DNA of 17,228 nucleotides. Origin: Omnitrophica WOR_2 bacterium GWA2_47_8. GTDB taxonomy: Bacteria > Omnitrophota > Gorgyraeia > Zapsychrales > GWA2-47-8. The stretch's first letter is position 1; each line of letters opens with the position of its first letter. The translations under genes and the position numbers were made by a program. The notes beneath the pieces are model-generated. The model ran no database searches and had not been told where the DNA came from. It saw only the letters and a list, made by a program, of their open reading frames with translations. This document shows positions 1 through 8,000 of the stretch, piece by piece. The stretch spans positions 1 through 17,228 of the forward strand of contig MHFY01000132.1 of NCBI GenBank assembly GCA_001805375.1, in the 5' to 3' direction.

Positions 1-1
1 T

Positions 2-100
2 TATAATCGGAAAAGAATCCATCAATCACTTTGTTATAAAACGCCCGAGATGGTTGAACAAAGTGTCACCGCATTTAACCGTCCGTCAAATCGGGGTTAG
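2..100 (+). CDS. IS3-family transposase, C-terminal end (partial)
   Basis: An open frame enters from the left edge of the window and ends at TAG 98-100. Its 32 visible residues include YNRKRIHQSLCYKTPEMVEQ, which matches the YNxxRxHxSLxYxTPxxV signature at the C-terminal end of the DDE integrase core (rve_3) of IS3-family OrfB transposases. The catalytic residues lie outside the window, so intactness cannot be judged. The frame runs opposite to every other gene here, and its downstream flank abuts a broken TolB-like gene. This supports an insertion rather than a resident gene. An IS481-type relative is possible, because that family shares the same tail motif. Confidence 0.82.
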   Translation, partial: YNRKRIHQSLCYKTPEMVEQSVTAFNRPSNRG

Positions 101-301
101 CTCATTCTGTCCCCGCATCCATGTTGGATCGCGTTTATCAGATAGCGAAAATGTGACCTGTTCATTATTACTGCCATCCGCATCCATCATCCATACCTGC
201 CAATGATCATCGGTCAGATGAGAATAAAGGATTTTCTCAGTTGCATAACCGACTGAGCATATCACTAATAATAATGAAAATGTAAGCAATAAAATTCTCA
301 T
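86..301 (-). pseudogene. TolB-like (PD40 beta-propeller) secreted protein, truncated by IS insertion
   Basis: The gene starts at ATG 301-299, only two bases after the stop of the beta-helix gene, so translation is probably coupled. Residues 1-20 form a signal peptide (MRILLL, hydrophobic core, likely cleavage near VGYA|TE). The next ~40 residues read as one TolB/PD40-type propeller blade: KILYSHL, then WMMDADGSNNEQVT, then DKRDPTW. In this family DPTW is normally followed by SPDGKKI or MPDG. Here the reading passes into the IS end and stops after MRGQNELTPI. Roughly the last 10 residues are therefore insertion-derived. The rest of the gene, if it survives, lies beyond the element to the left. 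It may once have been a partner of the beta-helix protein in the envelope or outside the cell. Confidence 0.72.
101..117. mobile_element. Probable right terminal end of the IS element
   Basis: Between the transposase stop and the point where TolB-like coding resumes lies a short noncoding stretch. Read inward on the minus strand it begins TGCGGGGACAGAATGAGC, a TG-starting terminus of the kind IS3 elements have. CGGGG (92-96 region) and CCCCG (111-115) form a small inverted pair. The exact boundary and the target duplication cannot be fixed, because the other end of the element is outside the window. Confidence 0.5.
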
Positions 302-303
302 GT

Positions 304-3300
304 TTATTTAAATACCGTTATATTCCCGATTCTCGTATCAGTAGCTAAATTACTTGAATCCTGTGCGATGACCCGGATCCGATAATTGCCAGGAACACTC
401 ACAACCGCGCCGGTATTATCTTTTCCATCCCAAGTCAGTGTATGTTCTCCTGCACCTTGAGATTGATTATTGACCAGTGTGCGGACGAGATTGTCAACCG
501 GGTCCCTGACCGTTACCGTGACATTCGCAGGTTGAGTGATCCGATATTTGATCTCCGTAACTTCCCCTTGGACAGGATAGATTCCATAAGGATTCGATTT
601 CACATAATCAACAACGGCGGCTCTATTTTCCAGCGAGATCAGGTCTAGAGGAAAGCCGCTCGCCCCGACCGCGGCAATAAAGTTAAAATTGTTATGCAAA
701 CCAGGATTAGTAATATTGCCGGAACTGTCTCTTCCATCCCAAATTACCGTGTTATTCATCATCACCGGCTTATTTGTAATCAGATCCCGAAGACGGTCCC
801 GCACCTCGAGTTTCCCAACTGATAAAGTTACCAAGGCTGGGGCAGCTAAGACATAAGAGATAGTCGCCACTTCCCCCTTATAAGGGTTAAAATTAGAGGG
901 TGTCGTCGATCCGCTCATCAACTGAACCATTCCTCCAACGATTATGGGATAAGGCACATACCCGCCTCGACGATTGTTTATCGGGTCCAATGCTTCGATC
1001 TCCGGGTAATATATTGCGGTAGGAAGAATTTGGCTGTTATCATTTTTTCCGTCCCAAGAATCAATATTCGGGCCTGCCGGCCTAGGCTGATTAATTATTA
1101 AAGTTCTGACAAGCTGCCAGGTCGAAAAGTCATAAATCTTGATAGTGACGTTGCTTGGGATTTCTGTTGTATAGTTAATCGCCAATGTTTCTGTATTAAG
1201 AGGATTAAAAACAGAAGGCTGCATGAGAACATTATCAATCAAGAAGAAATTATCTCCCGGCGTTCTCTTATATGGATCATAATGAACCAGCGGTAAACTG
1301 GAATTATCTAATTTATCAAAAATGGCTGCATCGATCTGCGCTCTATTGGCAGTCCCCCACCAATTATATAATGCGGGAATAACATAACCGCCCGAAGTAC
1401 TTGAAATTCTTATGTTGAAATTACTATTATTATGTAGAGAATTGTAATTAATAATCCCGCCGAAGCCTCGGATGAGAGACATTTCTATTCCTTCAGTATT
1501 GTCCCAAATTTCCGTGTTAGTAATTGACGTAAATATGGGAGTCAATTGATTAAAAATGTATATCCCCCTCTGTTGATTGTGACGAATAATGCAGTTATCA
1601 ATTGACTGCGGCGAAACATCCCAAATCGTTATCCCATCGGTCGCATACTCAATAATGGCATATTGGACTGTGGAATTGTTACCCAACCTTAAGGTGTTCC
1701 AATCTCCTCTAGCAGGCGTGGCACTATTAGAAGTAAGTTTAATCATTTGATTAGCTGTTCCACGCGCAATTAAAGTTGCCAGATAGTTAATTTCTAGTCC
1801 AGCTCCGTTTGTAAACCGAATTTCTGTGCCGGGAGAGATTGTAAGTGTTATATTAGGAATCGTCCATATATGCGCGATAGCAATATATGGACTGTAAATC
1901 CCCCAGGTCACATTAGTATGAATACCTCCGTATAAATATTGATACCCCATGGGATTACCATTGGGTGCGTCTAAGAAGGGTGTAAAGATAACTGTGGGCG
2001 AATTATACCGATCTTCTAGGGCATCGAATATCTTAGCGATGATGAGTCTATAGTCTGTTGTGCCCCACCAGTTATTTTGCGCGTCGATAGTACGCGTGTC
2101 TCCCCCCAAAGCCCTCAAATTATAATTCGTATTGTTTAAAATAGAATTATTGTTGATTCTTCCGCCAAAACCGCCAAATCTTTCATACACAATGCCGTCT
2201 GTATTGTCGATTATGTTATTATTGATGATCGTGGCATTTCTTCCTGTGATATAAATCCCTTTATTATTCTGTCGGATCAGGCAACTATCAACCACTGGAA
2301 TTTGTTCAAAATCTCCGATACCAATGCCCACATCGGCATATTCAACAATTGCATGCTGTACATTACTAAATCGGCTTATATTTATCCTATCCCAATCTCC
2401 TCTCGCAGGGGTTGATTGATTGGACGTAAACTTCACAGGCTGGTTGGCTGTTCCTTGAACATTAAATGTGGCCTGATGATCAATGTAAAGCCCCGCGTTT
2501 GTATTAAATCTTATCTCTACTCCTGCCTGTATAGTGAATGTCGCAAAAATCGATACATCTGCTATAGCAATATACGGGGTGCTTAAAGGAGCCAATGTTG
2601 TATTACTATAAATGCCTCCGTATAAATATTCACTCCCCATGGGACTCCCGTTCGGTGCATTTAAAAAGGGCGTAAAGACAACTGTCGCCCCATAGCCTCT
2701 ATCAAGAAAATCAAGAATCTTGCCCATTATGGCATTGGGATCTGTTGTTCCCCACCAGTTGTTCCGTGTATCTAATGCAAAATTTCGATCCGTAAGAAGT
2801 TTTAGATCATAATTTGTATTGCCATAAATTGAATTGTTATTTACTACTGTGCCAACCTGGATTATTGAGAACTCTATCCCGTCAAGATTGTTTGTAATAG
2901 TGTTATTTGTGATTTGCCCGCCAACACCCACAGTAAACTGAGTTACATAGATGCCGCGGTTGTTCTCTCTAATAATACAATTATCGATCTGTTGGAAAGG
3001 TAGATTACTTACGCTTATGCCATTGTTTGCATATTCAACAATGGCATATTGAATGCCGTTATTCTGGCCTAAATTAATCCCCTGCCAATCCCCTTTTGCT
3101 GGACTACTTTGATTCGACGTAAACTTCACCCGCTGGGTCGCAGTGCCAAGAGAATTGAGTGTGCCGTTGACAATGAGAGAATAGTTGCCGTTGAATTTTA
3201 CTTCGACCCCAGCTTCAATAGTTAGAGTAACCCCTGGATTGACCGTAACATCACCGGTCACAATATAGGGGCTGCCGTTATTGGGAGGATTGGGTAAAAG

Positions 3301-3423
3301 CGTCCAAGTGGTATTTTGCGTGATTGGGCCGCTGACATTGGTTTGAGCAAAAAGAATATTTACTGCAGGAGAAAAAAGAAGGACCCCTTGGAGCAGACAG
3401 CAGATGAATAGTGTTTTGCGCAT
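304..3423 (-). CDS. Secreted right-handed parallel beta-helix protein with three FlgD-like Ig domains
   Basis: A protein of 1039 aa. I chose ATG 3423 over the upstream TTG at 3447, because the peptide from ATG (MRKTLFICCLLQ, hydrophobic, ending ILFA|QT) is a clean signal peptide. Neither start has a good Shine-Dalgarno sequence. Residues ~40-740 form three diverged tandem modules of ~230 aa, each with an opening strand set (GVTLTIEAGVEVKF-like), a short TSNxxxPARGDW motif, Asn-rich helix turns (NNNSIYGN, NNNSILNN) and a WWG box at 221-228, 450-457 and 687-693. Residues ~745-1039 hold three Ig-like units of ~104 aa marked by WDGK/WDGR motifs (Trp790, Trp895, Trp998), as in FlgD_ig domains. No catalytic residues are recognisable. 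The likely role is as an extracellular or surface-displayed structural, adhesive or carbohydrate-contacting protein; the substrate is unknown. Confidence 0.8.
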   Translation of the reverse strand: MRKTLFICCLLQGVLLFSPAVNILFAQTNVSGPITQNTTWTLLPNPPNNGSPYIVTGDVTVNPGVTLTIEAGVEVKFNGNYSLIVNGTLNSLGTATQRVKFTSNQSSPAKGDWQGINLGQNNGIQYAIVEYANNGISVSNLPFQQIDNCIIRENNRGIYVTQFTVGVGGQITNNTITNNLDGIEFSIIQVGTVVNNNSIYGNTNYDLKLLTDRNFALDTRNNWWGTTDPNAIMGKILDFLDRGYGATVVFTPFLNAPNGSPMGSEYLYGGIYSNTTLAPLSTPYIAIADVSIFATFTIQAGVEIRFNTNAGLYIDHQATFNVQGTANQPVKFTSNQSTPARGDWDRINISRFSNVQHAIVEYADVGIGIGDFEQIPVVDSCLIRQNNKGIYITGRNATIINNNIIDNTDGIVYERFGGFGGRINNNSILNNTNYNLRALGGDTRTIDAQNNWWGTTDYRLIIAKIFDALEDRYNSPTVIFTPFLDAPNGNPMGYQYLYGGIHTNVTWGIYSPYIAIAHIWTIPNITLTISPGTEIRFTNGAGLEINYLATLIARGTANQMIKLTSNSATPARGDWNTLRLGNNSTVQYAIIEYATDGITIWDVSPQSIDNCIIRHNQQRGIYIFNQLTPIFTSITNTEIWDNTEGIEMSLIRGFGGIINYNSLHNNSNFNIRISSTSGGYVIPALYNWWGTANRAQIDAAIFDKLDNSSLPLVHYDPYKRTPGDNFFLIDNVLMQPSVFNPLNTETLAINYTTEIPSNVTIKIYDFSTWQLVRTLIINQPRPAGPNIDSWDGKNDNSQILPTAIYYPEIEALDPINNRRGGYVPYPIIVGGMVQLMSGSTTPSNFNPYKGEVATISYVLAAPALVTLSVGKLEVRDRLRDLITNKPVMMNNTVIWDGRDSSGNITNPGLHNNFNFIAAVGASGFPLDLISLENRAAVVDYVKSNPYGIYPVQGEVTEIKYRITQPANVTVTVRDPVDNLVRTLVNNQSQGAGEHTLTWDGKDNTGAVVSVPGNYRIRVIAQDSSNLATDTRIGNITVFK

Positions 3424-3458
3424 AAAATTTTTCAGCACAATGAACAAGGGGGGGAATG

Positions 3459-3472
3459 TTGAAACGTTTCAA
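3459..3472. promoter_or_regulatory. LacI/RbsR-type operator palindrome at the start site
   Basis: TTGAAACGTTTCAA is a perfect 14-nt palindrome with the central CG typical of LacI-family operators; GAAACGTTTC is the core of RbsR/PurR-type sites. It adjoins the -10 box and covers the expected transcription start, a classic repressor position. No LacI-family gene is visible in the window. Confidence 0.5.
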
Positions 3473-3500
3473 GTATACTATGAGGTGAAATGCTTGTCTA
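3472..3500 (-). promoter_or_regulatory. Sigma70-type promoter of the beta-helix gene
   Basis: On the minus strand TAGACA (3500-3495), a 17-nt spacer and TATACT (3477-3472) form a good -35/-10 pair. It sits about 50 nt upstream of the chosen ATG and just after the gltD stop, which indicates that the beta-helix/TolB pair is a separate transcription unit. Confidence 0.65.
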
Positions 3501-3513
3501 GAAAAGTTTTGAA

Positions 3514-4947
3514 CTAAGCCGGCACGGAAAAATAGCTGTTCACACATTCGGCAGCGGCGCGGCCTTCGTTGATGGCCCAGACGACCAGTGATTGGCCGCG
3601 GCGCATATCACCGGCGGCAAAAACTTTCGGCACACTGGTCATTCTGTTCTTATCGGTCTTTACATTGCCGCGTTCATCCAGTTCCACGCCTAATTCAGCC
3701 AGCATTCCGGTCTTAACCGGGCCTAAAAATCCCAACGCCAGTAAAACCAGGTCCGCGTTGATCACAAATTCTGATCCGGGAACCTCCTTCATGGCGCTGC
3801 GGCCGGTGGCCGGGTCCTTAGGGCCGAATTCCAATCGGACGCCGTGGAGCTTTTTCAACACGCCATTTTCCCCGCTAAAACTCTTCGTCATGATCGAATA
3901 ATCGCGCTTCACACCTTCTTCATGCGAGGTGGATGTTCTTTCAACAAAAGCCCATTGCGGCCACGGATTATCCTTACTGCGCTCTTTAGGAGGCTTAGGT
4001 AGCAATTCAAAATTAGTCACCGACAGGGCGCCCTGCCGATTGGCCGTGCCGATACAATCCGAACCTGTATCCCCGCCGCCTAACACGACCACATGCTTTC
4101 CCTCGGCGCTGATGCGATGTTCTTCAGGGATCGGATGGCCGTTAGTGGCGCGATTCTGCTGCGTCAAGAATTCCATGGCAAAATGAACGCCTTTTAATTC
4201 CCGTCCGGGGATAGGAATATCGCGCGGCCATTCCGCCCCGCCGCACAGCACAACCGCATCGAATTTTTCCACCAGCTCTTTGGCGGGCATATCGACACCG
4301 ATGTTCGTTTTAGTTTTAAATTTCACGCCTTCTTCACGCATGCGCTCTAAACGGCGTTCGATGACCCATTTTTCTAATTTAAAATCCGGGATCCCCAAGG
4401 CTAAAAGGCCGCCGATAACTTCGTTTTTTTCAAAGACCGTGACAGAATGCCCGGCCTTGTTCAATTGATCCGCGCAGGACAATCCCGATGGGCCGGAACC
4501 CACCACCGCGACTTTTTTCCCGGTGCGATGTTTAGGCGGATGCGCCTTGACAAATCCTTCGCGATACGCTTTCTCAATGATCGAAACTTCTATATTTTTT
4601 ATCGTAACCGCCGGCTGGTTGATGGCTAAAACGCAGGAATTCTCACACGGAGCAGGGCAAACCCGGCCGGTAAATTCAGGGAAATTATTCGTTTTATGGA
4701 GCCGCTCGACGGCTTCTCTCCATTCGTTACGGTAAACCAGATCGTTCCAGTCCGGGATAATGTTGCCGATCGGACAGCCGGATTGACAGAACGGGACCCC
4801 GCAGTCCATGCACCGGGCTCCTTGCGCGCGCAATTCTTCCTCGGGCATTTCAAGAGTGAACTCTTTCCAGTGCTTGATGCGCTCAACGACAGGCTGTTTT
4901 TTAAAATCTTTCCTGTCAAACTTCATGAAACCTTTAACTTCGCCCAT
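3514..4947 (-). CDS. gltD: Glutamate synthase (NADPH), small subunit
   Basis: A protein of 477 aa, the usual GltD length. It passes electrons from NADPH through FAD and Fe-S clusters to the large subunit in the cytoplasm, so that glutamine plus 2-oxoglutarate gives two glutamates. Visible motifs in order: the N-terminal cysteine set Cys46, Cys49, Cys54, Cys58, with CPAPC/C at 97, 101 and 105 (4Fe-4S ligands); the FAD-binding glycine motif VVGSGPSGLS near 148-157; the NADPH-binding VLGGGDTGSD near 288-297; and the C-terminal FAD motif FAAGDMRRGQSLVVWAI at 443-459. The start ATG 4947 has AGAGG upstream and gives the family's typical MGxxxGF opening. It lies 58 nt after gltB, with a repeat array in the gap. 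Beta-subunit homologues also serve other oxidoreductases, but adjacency to gltB makes GOGAT the clear choice. Confidence 0.95.
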   Translation of the reverse strand: MGEVKGFMKFDRKDFKKQPVVERIKHWKEFTLEMPEEELRAQGARCMDCGVPFCQSGCPIGNIIPDWNDLVYRNEWREAVERLHKTNNFPEFTGRVCPAPCENSCVLAINQPAVTIKNIEVSIIEKAYREGFVKAHPPKHRTGKKVAVVGSGPSGLSCADQLNKAGHSVTVFEKNEVIGGLLALGIPDFKLEKWVIERRLERMREEGVKFKTKTNIGVDMPAKELVEKFDAVVLCGGAEWPRDIPIPGRELKGVHFAMEFLTQQNRATNGHPIPEEHRISAEGKHVVVLGGGDTGSDCIGTANRQGALSVTNFELLPKPPKERSKDNPWPQWAFVERTSTSHEEGVKRDYSIMTKSFSGENGVLKKLHGVRLEFGPKDPATGRSAMKEVPGSEFVINADLVLLALGFLGPVKTGMLAELGVELDERGNVKTDKNRMTSVPKVFAAGDMRRGQSLVVWAINEGRAAAECVNSYFSVPA

Positions 4948-4965
4948 ATTCTAAACCTCTTTATC

Positions 4966-5044
4966 GAAGTCAGAAGTCCGAAGTCCGAAATCTGAAGCCA
5001 AATCTTTACCCTTTCTGACTTCCGGCCTCTTGCTTCTGGCTTCT
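4966..5044. repeat. Head-to-head inverted array of 7-nt repeats at the gltB/gltD junction
   Basis: The left arm 4966-5000 reads as heptamers GAAGTCA, GAAGTCC, GAAGTCC, GAAATCT, GAAGCCA. The right arm 5015-5044, read on the opposite strand, is GAAGCCA, GAAGCAA, GAGGCCG, GAAGTCA. A 14-nt spacer separates them, so the RNA could fold as one long imperfect hairpin. The gltB stop codon (5008-5006) lies in the spacer, and the last ~11 gltB codons are made of repeat sequence. Confidence 0.8.
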
Positions 5045-8000
5045 ATTATTTACTACAGTCTGTGCTTCCTCCAACACCCGTCTATAATCCATGGGATAAA
5101 CTTTGATAAACTGCGGCAGGATCTTGTCCCATTTCTCTAACATACTTTTGGCCACCGAGCTTTGTGTGTAACGGCTGTGGTTTTCGATCAATTTCTTAAG
5201 CTCAGAGATATCCTCGGGATTTTTGACCGGGAATAATTCCACCATGCCTAAATTGCATCGGTCCTTGAACGTTCCGTCCTTGTCCCAAACATACGCGATG
5301 CCGCCGCTCATGCCGGCCGCAAAATTCCGCCCCGTCGGGCCTAAAACGACCGCACGCCCCCCGGTCATGTATTCGCAACCATGGTCTCCCACGCCTTCTA
5401 CAACCGCGTAAGCCCCGCTGTTCCTGACCGCGAATCTCTCGCCAGCCAAACCTCTAAAATACGCTTCTCCCACGACAGCGCCGTACAAAACCACGTTACC
5501 GATGATAATATTTTCTTCCGGCACAAAGGTGGCTTTCTTCGGCGGATAAATGATCATCTTTCCGCCGGATAAACCTTTTCCGACATAATCATTGGCATCG
5601 CCTTCCAAGGTCAACGTCACACCGTGGGATAAAAAGGCGCCGAAACTTTGCCCGGCTGAACCCTGAAATTTGATCTGAATAGTATCTTCCGGCAAACCGG
5701 CTAAGCCGTACCGCCGCGCGATCTCTGAGCTCAGCATCGTCCCGACGGTGCGGTTGGTATTCTTGATCGGCACGTCCAGCTGCACTTTTTTCTGATGTTC
5801 AATGGCGTCTTTACATTTTGCGATCAGTTCGTTATCAAGGGCCCTTTCCAGGCCATGATCCTGTTTCGCCACATGATGGATAGCGACATGCGACGGCACA
5901 TCGGGCCGATGCAAAATATTGGTCAGATCCAAACCCTTGGCCTTCCAATGGTCGATCACCTCCTGGGTCTCCAGCATGTCCACCCGGCCGACCATGTCTT
6001 CAAATTTTCGAAATCCTAATTGCGCCATAACCTCGCGCACTTCTTCGGCAATGAAGGTGAAAAAATTAACCACGTATTCCGGTTTACCGGAAAATTTCTT
6101 GCGCAGTTCCGGGTCCTGTGTCGCGATGCCGACGGAGCAGGTATTGAGGTGGCACTTGCGAAGCAAGATACAACCCAAAGACACCAGCGCGGCGGTTGAA
6201 AAACCAAACTCATCCGCACCGAGCATGGCGGCAATGGCGACATCTCGTCCGGTCTTTAATTGCCCGTCCGTTTGAACGCGGATACGCCCGCGCAGATCGT
6301 TCATGACCAAGAATTGCTGTGTTTCAGAGATACCCAATTCCATCGGAAGCCCCGCGTGCTTGATCGACGTCTGAGGGGAGGCGCCTGTTCCGCCCTCATA
6401 ACCGCTGATCAACACGTGATCTGATTTTCCTTTCGAAACACCGGCGGCAATGGTCCCCACACCGATCTCAGAGACGAGCTTCACGCTCACATCCGCTTTG
6501 GGATTGGAATTCTTGAGATCATGGATCAATTGCGCCAGATCTTCGATCGAATAAATATCATGATGCGGCGGCGGCGAGATCAAGCCCACACCGGGTGTTG
6601 TGTGGCGTGTCTTGGCGATCTCTTTCGAGACCTTATGGCCAGGGAGCTGTCCGCCCTCACCGGGCTTAGCGCCTTGCGCCATTTTGATCTGCAATTGGTC
6701 CGCATTGACTAAATATTCAATGGTGACGCCAAACCGGCCCGCAGCCACTTGTTTAATGCGGCTTCGACGCCAGTCACCGTTAGGATCCTTCTTAAATCGT
6801 TCCGTATCTTCTCCGCCTTCACCGGTATTGGAAAACCCGCCCAAACGGTTCATGGCAATGGCCAGTGTCTCATGCGTCTCTTTGGAAATGGAGCCGTAAC
6901 TCATCGCGCCCGTCGCGAAACGCTTCACGATCTCCGATGCCGGTTCCACTTCTTCTATCGGAATGACGTTTCCCTTTTTAAATTTCAAAAGCCCGCGGAT
7001 CGTGGCCAAATTCGTTGTCTGATCGTTGATAAGCTTGGAATAATTTTTGAAGGCCTTGTAATCCCCGCTCCGCACCGAATGCTGCAGCATGGCGATGGTT
7101 TGCGGATTAAACTGGTGATGCTCACCTTCCCGTCGCCAATAATAGTCGCCGCCGATATCCAGCATCTCATCATAAACATTATGATCCGGATAGGCTGTGC
7201 GGTGGCGTTTAAGCATTTCTTCCGCCACGGTTTCGATGCCGATACCGCCGATACGCGACGGGGTCGCGGTAAAATATTTACCGATCAATTCCTCACCCAG
7301 CCCGACGGCCTCAAATATCTGCGCGCCGCAGTAAGACTGGATGGTCGAGATCCCCATTTTAGAAATGACCTTAAAAAGACCCTTGCGCGTGGCTTTCAGA
7401 TAATTCTTCTCAGCGTGTTTAAAGTCGAGACCTTTCGGATATCTTCCTCTCGCGAGTTGATCTTCAATGGTTTCAAAAACGAGATACGGGTTGATGGCAT
7501 TAGCCCCATAACCTATCAAGACCGCAAAATGGTGCATCTCTCGCGCCTCGCCGGTCTCAATAACCAGGCTCACCTTGGTCCGGGTTCCCTGACGGATAAG
7601 ATGATGATGCAGCGCTGAGCAGGCCAATAGGGACGGCATCGGCACATGGTCTTTATTGATCTCACGGTCAGATAAAATAAAGATCGAATAGCCTTCATCG
7701 ATGGCGCGATCGACTTGTTTGAAAAGTTCTTCCAGGGCCTTTTCTAGGCCAGCCGCGCCGTCGCTTTTCTCAAAGACGGTCGGGAAAGTAATGGCTTTCA
7801 AATTTCCCTGATCAAGGTGGCGGATCTTTTCCAGGTCTTCGTTGGTCAGGATCGGCCGTTTTAAACGCAGGCGATGGCAATGCTGAGGCGTCTCATCCAA
7901 AAGATTCCCTTCCGCGCCGAGCATGACATCCTCGGCCATAACCACCTCTTCCCGGATAGCATCGACGGGGGGGTTCGTGACCTGCGCAAAAAGCTGTTTA

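Noticed and set aside
3424..3447. A TTG start for the beta-helix gene at 3447
   Set aside because: It would put eight residues before a normal signal peptide, directly after a C-run with no ribosome site. ATG 3423 is more plausible, though its own ribosome site is weak.
3448..3454. A run of seven G as a phase-variation tract
   Set aside because: It lies in the untranslated leader, and a change in its length would not alter any reading frame; an effect on promoter spacing is excluded because it is downstream of the -10.
6749..7618. A 289-codon open frame on the plus strand inside gltB
   Set aside because: It lies fully antisense to conserved gltB coding sequence, has no ribosome site of note, and its low-complexity translation matches no family I recognise. 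Long antisense frames are expected from the codon bias of gltB.
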